Position numbers and translations under genes: made by a program
Notes under the pieces: generated by a model
What the model was told of the DNA's origin: nothing
The model's input: the letters and a program-made list of their open reading frames with translations, nothing else
Database searches by the model: none
Origin: Actinomycetes bacterium
GTDB lineage: Bacteria > Actinomycetota > Actinomycetes > Actinomycetales > Actinomycetaceae
Assembly (NCBI GenBank): GCA_023387755.1
Contig: JAEWHO010000074.1
Coordinates: 1 to 17,226 of the forward strand
Reading direction: 5' to 3'
DNA length: 17,226 bases
Part shown: one piece after another, positions 8,000 through 14,352 of the stretch
Numbering within the stretch: the first letter of the stretch is position 1
Layout: each line of letters opens with the position of its first letter

Positions 8000-8301
8000 A
8001 TCTCCACTGTGGGATAGAACCGTGTGTAGCACATCGTCAAGAAGGGCAAGATTTCGCACTTTATACGCCACTCCTATCCTCCCTAGGAGGGAGTGGTACC
8101 GGCCCAAAAGAACCATGGCAGGGGATACGGGTGAGGCAGGCTAGCCGGTTGAGGGAGTGAATGGGTGGTCCTGAGCTGGCCGATTGGGCCTGTGGATGAA
8201 GACAGGCAGCGCGGAGCAGGTGGGTCTGCGGGCGGGTCACCAGAGACCCGGCTAAGATGTAGACACCGTCAGGCCTACCGTCCCCGATCTCGGAGCAGTC
8301 G
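8000..8301. other. Divergent intergenic region between the ABC operon and the DsbA-like gene
   Basis: About 300 bases with no supported gene. The left part holds the ABC operon leader, a TATAAA -10-like box (8060-8065, complement) and an interrupted dyad. The right part holds GGGTC-N6-GACCC (8234-8249) and TAAGAT (8253-8258), a plausible -10 for the plus-strand gene without a clear -35. The DsbA-like gene has GGAG seven bases before its ATG. Confidence 0.5.
8060..8096 (-). promoter_or_regulatory. ABC operon -10 with an adjoining interrupted inverted repeat
   Basis: On the complement the arms CCACTCC and GGAGTGG (8090-8096 and 8068-8074) are separated by 15 bases, with CTCC/GGAG nested inside. 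Two bases downstream is TATAAA (8060-8065). The dyad fills the -35 and spacer region, and no TTGACA-like hexamer is found at 16-19 bases. This is compatible with an activator site or a repressor operator controlling the exporter. Confidence 0.45.
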
Positions 8302-9264
8302 ATGACTACCCCACCCAACCAGCCCGACCGTGGTGCCAAGGCTAACCACGCAGCGGAGCCTAAACTAGCAGCAGCGGAAGCACGGCCAGATTCAGCAACG
8401 CAGACTAATTCAGCAGCGCAGCCTGATTCGAATAGCACCGTTGGCACGGACTCCACTGGCAAGCCACCCCGCCCGCGTGAAGGGCGCGCCCCGGCACCCG
8501 CTAAATCCCCGCTTATTATCGTGCTGCTGGTGCTCCTCGGACTACTGCTTGTGGCCCTGGGATTCATGATGGGACGCTGGGTAGCGTCCCCAACTCAGAC
8601 GGATGCCAGCCCCGCGGCCGACAGGCCGGCGGCGTCGTCGGACACCAAGGGCAATTCCACTGCGGCCCCGACTCAAGCACCGACCGTATCCCAAGAAATT
8701 CTCGATCTACTGCGGGCACAACCTAAACGGGAAGCCAATGATCCTTTCGCTAAGGGGAAGGTGGACGCACCCGTGGTGATGGTCGAGTACTCGGATTTTT
8801 CGTGCCCCTTCTGCGCGAATTTCGCCAACACCACCGAAAAGCAACTACAGCAACTCATCGACGACGGCACCCTGCGCGTAGAATGGCGCGACCTGGCCCT
8901 CTTCCCCGAAGGCCAAACTACTGCGGCTGCCGCCCATGCTGCCGCCGCACAGGGGAAATTCTGGGAGTTCCACGATGCCGTATTTGCCGACCACAGTGGT
9001 AACGGACATCCGAGCTACACCGAGGATCAATACGTAGAATTCGCGAAAACTGCGGGCGTGCCTGATCTCGACGCTTTCAGAGCAGCGCTGCAGGACGATA
9101 CCAATCTGCAGACGGTGAAGGACAACACTGATACCGTCATCCGCACACTGGGCCTGACTGGAACACCGGCCTTTATTATTAATGACGCCGTGATTTCCGG
9201 AGCGCAGCCCGCCGACGTTTTCCTACAAACCATCAAGGATCAGCGAGAACTGGTAGGCAAGTAG
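8302..9264 (+). CDS. Membrane-anchored DsbA-family thiol oxidoreductase
   Basis: Predicted extracytoplasmic dithiol-disulfide oxidoreductase that helps fold exported proteins. Seen in 320 residues: a hydrophilic Ala/Pro/Thr-rich cytoplasmic tail (1-70), one membrane helix (about 72-97), a low-complexity spacer, then a thioredoxin-like DsbA domain from about 150. The active site is CPFC at 168-171 within YSDFSCPFCANF, and the cis-proline motif is TGTPAF near residues 287-292. Helical insertion residues such as KFWEFHDAVF fit the DsbA family. In actinomycetes such proteins oxidise pilins and secreted enzymes; the specific client is unknown, and no VKOR reoxidase gene is in the window. GGAG lies seven bases before the ATG. 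Its stop overlaps the next start by one base. Confidence 0.9.
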   Translation: MTTPPNQPDRGAKANHAAEPKLAAAEARPDSATQTNSAAQPDSNSTVGTDSTGKPPRPREGRAPAPAKSPLIIVLLVLLGLLLVALGFMMGRWVASPTQTDASPAADRPAASSDTKGNSTAAPTQAPTVSQEILDLLRAQPKREANDPFAKGKVDAPVVMVEYSDFSCPFCANFANTTEKQLQQLIDDGTLRVEWRDLALFPEGQTTAAAAHAAAAQGKFWEFHDAVFADHSGNGHPSYTEDQYVEFAKTAGVPDLDAFRAALQDDTNLQTVKDNTDTVIRTLGLTGTPAFIINDAVISGAQPADVFLQTIKDQRELVGK

Positions 9265-9914
9265 TGGACCTCATGACCGGGCTGGGGCTCTCCAGTGCCG
9301 CTGGCCTCAACGCATACATACCGATCCTCGTGCTCGGGCTCATGGACCGGTACACGAGCTTTGTGGACCTCCCCGTCGGCTGGGACTGGCTTGCCCATCC
9401 CGTCACGCTCATTACTGCGGGGGTGCTGTGTGCGGTAGAAATTGTGGCGGACAAGATTCCGGCGGTTGATAGCGTTAACGACGTCATTCAAACTTTCATC
9501 CGACCCACCGCCGGCGGTTTAGTGTTCGCCTCCGGTGTGGGGGAACCTGTGCGCCTGGATGGGAACTTCAACTCCACCAGTATCATCATGGCAGTAATTG
9601 GGGCCGTCGTGGCGTTCGTGGTGCATCTAGGGAAATCAACGACCCGGCCGGTGGCGAACGTAGCGACGGCAGGCTTTGCCGCACCGATACTTTCGGCCGG
9701 GGAAGATGGCACCTCACTCGCCCTAGCTTTCGCCGCGATCTTCGCGCCGTTTATTGGTTTACTACTAATCGTCGCGGTGATTGGGATGTGGCTGTGGCTG
9801 CGGCGCGCGCGGCGATCGATGCGTCGGGCGCTGCAGCCTGAGCGATCAGGCGGGACAACTGATCGATACCCCCCGGAAAATCATTCCACGCCGCCGCAAT
9901 CACCGCGGCGGTAA
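9264..9914 (+). CDS. DUF4126 family membrane protein
   Basis: Function unknown. The N-terminus MTGLGLSSAAGLNAYIP is characteristic of DUF4126, and later segments VEIVADKIPAVD and RPTAGGLVFA also match my recollection of the family. Several hydrophobic stretches (near residues 10-27, 48-65, 108-125, 135-155 and 160-185) indicate an integral membrane protein. The GTG start shares its first base with the upstream TAG stop, so translation is probably coupled to the DsbA-like gene; an ATG three codons later is the alternative. After the last helix (WLWLRRARRSMRR, ending near 9825) comes a polar tail of about 28 residues that is read across the end of the opposing kinase gene. Confidence 0.82.
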   Translation: MDLMTGLGLSSAAGLNAYIPILVLGLMDRYTSFVDLPVGWDWLAHPVTLITAGVLCAVEIVADKIPAVDSVNDVIQTFIRPTAGGLVFASGVGEPVRLDGNFNSTSIIMAVIGAVVAFVVHLGKSTTRPVANVATAGFAAPILSAGEDGTSLALAFAAIFAPFIGLLLIVAVIGMWLWLRRARRSMRRALQPERSGGTTDRYPPENHSTPPQSPRR

Positions 9915-10761
9915 CCCGGTTGGCATAGCTGGCGGCAGCCACTGCAGGGTTACCTTCCACAATTAAACGATGCGCGAAAGTCGCCAAGAAAGTATCCCCC
10001 GCATCCAGGCCCGCCACTGCCGGTACCGGCGACACCTGGAGGTGCGTCGGGCCGGAGGGCCATTCGCCCCGCTCATCACGTTCCATAACTAGGCAGCCAT
10101 TCTCAGCCTGGGTGATGATGATAATTCGGGCGGCAGTAGAGGCGGCTAAGAATCGCGCCAGCCGGCTGCCCTCGGGAATGAATTGGGCCGAGGCAGCAAT
10201 AATATCGGCCTGACGAAAGGGTGCCACCCGGCGTTGGTACGCCCGCGAGGTGGGCACGAAAATATCCGGTGTTACCGCCTGCAAATCGACCGCCGTCGTC
10301 AACGGTGAATCTGCTGCGGATCCGAGCAACTCAGGAGCAATATTCGGATCGGTAATGACAAGGAGGTCCGCATCGGCCAACTCCGGCTGGAGGTCATCGG
10401 CCTGTACACTCAAGGGGCGGTCGTCACCGGGATCCTCCATGATGTGGCAGTGGCCGTCGGGGTCGCATAAGACGACGGCGCGAGGGGTGCGCTGCAAAAT
10501 CCGCGGACACAGATGGGTGGAAATACGAAAGCGGAACGCCTGCGTATCGACCAGCGCGGTCGGATAATCTTCGCCCAAGGGGGCAGCCAAAAATACCTCA
10601 TTACCCAACGCCGCCAAGGTACGCGCGGAAGCGAAAGCCGCGCCGCCCACAAAATGCCGAATTCCCTCAGTGCGTGTCGGTACAGGGCTGGCCTGGACCG
10701 GGAATGCCTGAATGGGCACAGCCGTACGCTGATGGACCCGCCCCACGACAATACACTTCAT
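9751..10761 (-). CDS. PfkB-family (ribokinase-like) carbohydrate kinase
   Basis: Predicted cytoplasmic kinase that phosphorylates a sugar or nucleoside with ATP. Seen in 336 residues: substrate-binding GG at 39-40 in HFVGGAAFASARTLAALG, a beta-rich central region, and the C-terminal signature as GLDAGDTFLATF with catalytic Asp256. The usual anion-hole GAGD reads DAGD here (253-256). The usual Asp near the N-terminus (G-x-x-x-x-D) is not seen in VGRVHQRTAVP, so the substrate may be unusual and activity is not assured. The conserved core ends near PGGIDQLSRLI (about 9845). The last 30 or so residues are Ala-rich and overlap the DUF4126 gene. The ATG start has GGGAGG four bases upstream. The substrate cannot be assigned. 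Confidence 0.8.
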   Translation of the reverse strand: MKCIVVGRVHQRTAVPIQAFPVQASPVPTRTEGIRHFVGGAAFASARTLAALGNEVFLAAPLGEDYPTALVDTQAFRFRISTHLCPRILQRTPRAVVLCDPDGHCHIMEDPGDDRPLSVQADDLQPELADADLLVITDPNIAPELLGSAADSPLTTAVDLQAVTPDIFVPTSRAYQRRVAPFRQADIIAASAQFIPEGSRLARFLAASTAARIIIITQAENGCLVMERDERGEWPSGPTHLQVSPVPAVAGLDAGDTFLATFAHRLIVEGNPAVAAASYANRVTAAVIAAAWNDFPGGIDQLSRLIAQAAAPDASIAARAAATATSQSPRRLVVNQ

Positions 10762-10984
10762 ACATCCTCCCGCACCGTTGCGGCATGGCTGCGAAGGCTG
10801 TCTAGATCAGCCTCCTTTCAGCCCACTGTAACCGCAAAACTACGCAACCGGGCCCATTTTGGTTACGGTCAAATGCTAGGGGCGCAGGGCACCCCACGAT
10901 GATGAGGCTCATCATCAGGCCGCCCCATGCCCCGGGAGGGACGTCAGAGGTATGGCCGCGGCTAGGACACCGGGAACGAATCCG
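10762..10984. other. Intergenic region between modBC and the kinase gene
   Basis: A 223-base gap between genes on the same (minus) strand. It must hold the end of the mod operon and the start of the kinase transcript. It contains GTAACC (10828-10833) and GGTTAC (10861-10866) as widely spaced inverted arms, and a perfect 19-base dyad at 10898-10916. No small gene is supported. Confidence 0.4.
10898..10916. repeat. Perfect 9-bp inverted repeat downstream of modBC
   Basis: GATGATGAG and CTCATCATC flank a single base with no mismatch. It lies about 70 bases past the modBC stop, flanked on the minus strand by GGGCA and TGCCC that could extend the fold. No T-run follows, so a standard intrinsic terminator is not supported; an operator for the kinase gene or a transcript-end structure remains possible. 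Confidence 0.5.
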
Positions 10985-13048
10985 CTAGCCGCGCAGCACC
11001 ACCGAAACCTCAGCAGCCTTCACACTGGCCATCATCCATACGCCCACGTCAATCCCAAGCGACCGGACCGAGCCAAGCGTTAAATCCGCATAAATGATGT
11101 GCGATGTATCGCGAATCCGCAGCGCCACGCGCGCCAATCGACCAGCCTGCTCCACGCCCATAACTCGCACCCGCATAAGGTTGCGTGGCGATCCCTGCGG
11201 GACCTGATCCGCAGGATAGAGGGAAACTGCGGACGGGGCGAAGAGAGCCACCGCCTCCACGCCAGGGCGGGCCTCGTCGTCGACAACCCCAACAATCGCG
11301 ACCGGGCCTGCATCAACCTGCAATAGATCTTCTTGAGGCAAAGCTTGAGCCTGCCCCATCACCATGTTCATGCCGGCGAGCGCAGCTGTGAAAGGCGTGC
11401 GGGGGCGAGTGAGGGTTTCCTGCGCTGGCCCCTCCTCCACTACGGCACCGTCCTCCAACACCACCACCCGATGGGCGAGACGAGCCACATCCAGCAGATT
11501 ATGGGTAACGACGACGACGGTAGCGGGATGGTCGGCGAAACGCTGGGCCAGGAGGGAACGCATCGCTGCCGCCGCATCGACATCCAGGGCAGCCATGGGC
11601 TCATCTAAGAACAGCACAGCCGGATCGACCGCGAGCGCCCGCGCCAAAGCCACCCGCGCAGCCTGGCCACCCGAGAGTTGCCACGGGCGACGCTCCGCCA
11701 GATGCCCGCAGCCCACAGCTTGTAATTCCTGAGCGGCCCGCGCCCGCGCATCCTTTGCAGAGACACCGCGCGCCCGCAGCCCAAACGCAACATTATCGAG
11801 TGCCGTGAGATGGGGGAAGAGCAAAGGCCGCTGGGTCAGCAAAGAAATACCGCGCTTCCGGGCCGGGGTGCGACGCGCCCCCCTATCCAGGGTGCGCTCC
11901 CCTACCGTCAACGTGGAACCCGGCGCATCCAACAGGCCAGCCATAGCCTGCACGCACGTAGATTTACCCGACCCGTTACGGCCCAGCAATGCGGTGACTG
12001 TACCGGCCGGGACCTCCAACTCAACATCAACGTGACGTTCGGGCACCACCACATGGGCGGTAAGACGTTCCGGCGGGTGGACTGGGCTATCGCTCGCCGC
12101 CCGCGCATCCGGGGAAGAGACGCTCTTTTTGGCGGTAGCTACCTCGACTGCAGCCGCATTCTCAGCAGCCACCTTCTCAGCAGCCACCTTCCCCGTAGCC
12201 ACCCCGCTGGGACGCGACGAGACTGAGGCTTCGTCGTCGTCGGAAGAAACAGGGGCGCGGGTAGTGCTGCGCTGCTGCCAGGCGGTCACCGCGACCACAC
12301 AAATCGCTACCCCAATCAGCACCGCAGCCAGGGCGAGCGCGATCTCCGGGTCGGTTTCACGCTCCAGATAAATCTCCAACGGCATCGTTCGGGTGACGCC
12401 CGCTAACGATCCCGCGAACGTAAGCGTGGCACCAAACTCTCCCAGCGAGCGAGCCAGCGCGAGTGCCGTGCCCTGCAGGATCGCCGGGAGCACCAGAGGC
12501 AGAGTGACCCGCGTCAAAATACGAGTCGGGCCCGCGCCAAGGGTCGCCGCAATCGCTTCATGACCCTGCTCGCGGACCTGTAGCGCCCCCTGTAGGGCGA
12601 CCACTAGGAACGGCATAGACACGAAGGTTTGCGCCAGCACCACCGCCGTCGTCGTGAACCCAATCTGAATTCCAACGCTATCGAGCCAGGCCCCCACCAA
12701 GCCGCGCCGCCCGAAGGTCTGCAGCAGCGCCAAACCCGCCACCACCGGGGGCAGCGCCATAGGGAGGAGTACGACGACGCGGGCTACCTTCACGCCCGGC
12801 CAACGCCGGGCCAACACGATAGCCGTAGGGATCCCGAGCACAACCGACAACGCCGTCGACAACAAACACGTACGCAGCGACAACCACAGCGCCGCACGAG
12901 CATTGTCCTCCGCCATAATCGACGGAATCTTCGCCCACGGGACCCGCGCGGACAAACCAACCAACGGCAACACCAAGGCCGTAAGGCCCAAAGCCGCCAA
13001 CACAAATAACCACGCCGGCACCGTGCCGCGGCGCAACGTCTCAGGCAT
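10985..13048 (-). CDS. modBC: Molybdate ABC transporter, permease-ATPase fusion (ModB-ModC)
   Basis: One polypeptide carrying both the membrane channel and the ATPase for molybdate import. Seen in 687 residues: ModB region (1-257) with about six helices and the EAA loop GHEAIAATLGAGPTR at about 162-176; a polar, repeat-containing linker (about 260-330); then ModC with Walker A GRNGSGKST at 356-364, LSGGQ at 458-462, Walker B VLFLDEP at 478-484, H-loop His516, and a C-terminal TOBE-like molybdate-binding region (about 565-687). All ATPase motifs are intact. The fusion is in one uninterrupted frame. ATG is preceded by TAGGAG at eight bases. modA lies 62 bases upstream on the same strand. Related specificity (tungstate) cannot be excluded. 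Confidence 0.92.
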   Translation of the reverse strand: MPETLRRGTVPAWLFVLAALGLTALVLPLVGLSARVPWAKIPSIMAEDNARAALWLSLRTCLLSTALSVVLGIPTAIVLARRWPGVKVARVVVLLPMALPPVVAGLALLQTFGRRGLVGAWLDSVGIQIGFTTTAVVLAQTFVSMPFLVVALQGALQVREQGHEAIAATLGAGPTRILTRVTLPLVLPAILQGTALALARSLGEFGATLTFAGSLAGVTRTMPLEIYLERETDPEIALALAAVLIGVAICVVAVTAWQQRSTTRAPVSSDDDEASVSSRPSGVATGKVAAEKVAAENAAAVEVATAKKSVSSPDARAASDSPVHPPERLTAHVVVPERHVDVELEVPAGTVTALLGRNGSGKSTCVQAMAGLLDAPGSTLTVGERTLDRGARRTPARKRGISLLTQRPLLFPHLTALDNVAFGLRARGVSAKDARARAAQELQAVGCGHLAERRPWQLSGGQAARVALARALAVDPAVLFLDEPMAALDVDAAAAMRSLLAQRFADHPATVVVVTHNLLDVARLAHRVVVLEDGAVVEEGPAQETLTRPRTPFTAALAGMNMVMGQAQALPQEDLLQVDAGPVAIVGVVDDEARPGVEAVALFAPSAVSLYPADQVPQGSPRNLMRVRVMGVEQAGRLARVALRIRDTSHIIYADLTLGSVRSLGIDVGVWMMASVKAAEVSVVLRG
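12159..12203. repeat. Tandem 15-bp repeat in the ModB-ModC linker
   Basis: TTCTCAGCAGCCACC occurs twice exactly in tandem (12159-12173 and 12174-12188), and a third copy with three changes follows at 12189-12203. In the protein this gives the VAAEK/VAAEN repeats. The unit is a multiple of three, so copy changes lengthen or shorten the linker without breaking the frame. Confidence 0.85.
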
Positions 13049-13069
13049 ATCTACCGCTCCTACGCCACA

Positions 13070-13099
13070 CCGGCCGGGCCGCTAACGCGACCCGACCGG
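13070..13099 (-). other. Hairpin between modA and modBC
   Basis: CCGGCCGGG (13070-13078) and CCCGACCGG (13091-13099) form a 9-bp stem with one mismatch and a 12-base loop in the 62-base modA-modBC gap. No T-run follows. Such a structure could protect the modA message or partly reduce readthrough, giving more binding protein than transporter; this is inference. Confidence 0.4.
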
Positions 13100-13110
13100 G
13101 AGCTATGAGA

Positions 13111-13947
13111 CTACTTCGTGGCGTCAGCGCCCGCGCCGAAACCGTACGAGGCGAGTACCTCTTGCCCGTGAGCAGATAAGACCAGATCCATGAAGGCTTT
13201 CGCGGCCGGGTTCGACTCACTCGCCGTTGTCAGCGCGATCGGGTAGCGGTTGACCACCTTATCGGCACCTTCCACCGGGATGATTTCAACCTTGTCGCCG
13301 GCAGCCTTCGCATCGGTGGTGTAAACAAGGCCAGCATCAGCCTCGCCGGCTTCCACCTTGCCGCGCACATCGGTGACCTTCTGTTCCTCAGAGACCGGCT
13401 TCAGCGTAACTCCCAAATCTGCGGCGAGCTTCTCGGTGGCGTTGCCACAGGGCACACCCTTAGCGCACACGACCAAGCGGGCATTATCGAGGGAAGCATC
13501 CAGCCCGGTGACCTTGGCAGGGTTACCGGCCGGAACGATAAGGGTGAGCACATTGGTAGCGAACTCCTTCGGCTCGCCCACGAGCTTGCTCTCCGACGCA
13601 CGAGTCATGTTCTTCTCATCGGCGGAGGCGAACACATCAGCGGGGGCCCCCTCAGACATCTGATCCACTAGCGTGGAGGAACCCTCGAAGGAGAACGTAA
13701 TATCCAGGCCCGGGTTGTCTTTCTTCAACTCGTCACCGAGTTCAGTGAAAGCCTTATTGAGGGAGGCGGCCGCAAAAACAACCACCTTCCCCGACAGTTC
13801 CGAGCCGCCCGTGGTGCCGGCGGTGGCCGGGCTCGACGACGGGGCGCCGGCATTGCCGCCGCCCGAACAAGCAGCCACAAACATGCAGGCCGAGGCAACC
13901 GCCGCCGTAGCGAATGTACGTAAAGATTTCATGCGAATGTTGTCCAT
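13111..13947 (-). CDS. modA: Molybdate-binding lipoprotein ModA
   Basis: Extracytoplasmic solute-binding protein that captures molybdate and delivers it to the ModBC fusion. Numbered from ATG at 13947 (278 residues): lipoprotein signal with a hydrophobic core and lipobox VAAC (Cys27), a Gly/Ser/Thr spacer, then the ModA hallmarks VFAAASLNKAFTEL near 53-66, FEGSSTLVDQ in the oxyanion-binding region, GAPADVFASAD, and a C-terminal half with DVRGKVEAGEADAGLVYTTDA. The frame is open to 14079 but the extra residues precede the signal peptide and are not expected. ATG at 13947 has GGAA at about eight bases; ATG at 13932 (directly before KSLRTF) is equally possible. It is the first gene of the modA-modBC unit. 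Confidence 0.92.
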   Translation of the reverse strand: MDNIRMKSLRTFATAAVASACMFVAACSGGGNAGAPSSSPATAGTTGGSELSGKVVVFAAASLNKAFTELGDELKKDNPGLDITFSFEGSSTLVDQMSEGAPADVFASADEKNMTRASESKLVGEPKEFATNVLTLIVPAGNPAKVTGLDASLDNARLVVCAKGVPCGNATEKLAADLGVTLKPVSEEQKVTDVRGKVEAGEADAGLVYTTDAKAAGDKVEIIPVEGADKVVNRYPIALTTASESNPAAKAFMDLVLSAHGQEVLASYGFGAGADATK

Positions 13948-14097
13948 CGATCGGTTCCAGTCGCCAGCCCAAACAGCACACACCTCGTGCACCGAGCCGG
14001 TCCGCACCCCTCTCGACGGCTTCTTCATAAGCCTGAGAGTGCTAGATACGAGTATTGCGTGTTTGGCGCGAAACAGCACATCTGACCTATTTCAAGA

Positions 14098-14141
14098 CGC
14101 GCGTGTGCTGACCGCGCGAGATGCCCGCCACCGAGCGGGCA
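14098..14141. repeat. Two adjoining GC-rich hairpins
   Basis: CGCGCG (14098-14103) pairs with CGCGCG (14113-14118) across nine bases. Three bases later TGCCCGC (14122-14128) pairs with GCGGGCA (14135-14141) across six bases. The second is followed on the plus strand by GGGCCTTTCT, resembling a weak terminator. Either strand could carry them as a leader structure. Confidence 0.5.
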
Positions 14142-14301
14142 GGGCCTTTCTGCGGTGGTGGGACAGGTTCTGTTCCTTGTGCTCAGGAAAACTACCTTCT
14201 TTCAAGCGCCTGGCGGCGACCACAGATTGAGACGAATCCCGAGCTACTACGGAAAGGTGGACAGAGCGAAAAAATCCTCGCGCGAGTCGGATCGCATGTG
14301 G

Positions 14302-14331
14302 TAGCCTCCACAGCGTCAGGTTGTCTGACAT
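14302..14331 (+). promoter_or_regulatory. Candidate sialidase promoter and GntR-like operator
   Basis: TAGCCT (14302-14307) fits the TAnnnT pattern of actinobacterial -10 boxes and is preceded by TGTGG. Just downstream is TTGTCTGACAT (14321-14331), a TGT-CTG-ACA dyad like the TNGTnnnACNA core bound by FadR-type GntR regulators. A repressor there would overlap the transcription start. No regulator gene is in the window, so this is tentative. Confidence 0.25.
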
Positions 14332-14352
14332 CTCATCTAACGGAGCGTGCCA

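Larger units (their letters stand above)
13948..14352. other. Divergent intergenic region between modA and the sialidase gene
   Basis: About 405 bases with no convincing gene. It contains two adjoining hairpins (14098-14141), an imperfect 7-bp dyad (GGGACAG/CTGTTCC near 14160-14176), and a possible sialidase promoter and operator near 14302-14331. The only longer frame, on the minus strand at 14092-14331, lacks a ribosome site and known motifs. No clear modA promoter or ModE-type site was found. Confidence 0.45.

Noticed and set aside
7203..8116. ATPase start at ATG 8116 instead of 7999
   Set aside because: No ribosome site precedes 8116, the added 39 residues match nothing in the family, and the region holds a -10-like box and dyad.
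9837..9850. CCTGA-GCGA-TCAGG hairpin as terminator between DUF4126 and the kinase
   Set aside because: The stem is only 5 bp, lies inside both coding frames and has no T-run on either strand.
10798..10819. Strong AAAGGAGG ribosome-like sequence (complement of 10812-10819)
   Set aside because: No ATG, GTG or TTG follows at a usable distance; the next codons read CTG ATC TAG, so no gene starts here.
12903..13085. Plus-strand frames across modBC and modA
   Set aside because: Open only because of high G+C; compositionally biased and opposite clear transporter genes.
14092..14331. 79-codon minus-strand frame between modA and the sialidase
   Set aside because: No ribosome site before its ATG, no recognisable motif, and it spans the hairpins and probable promoter region.
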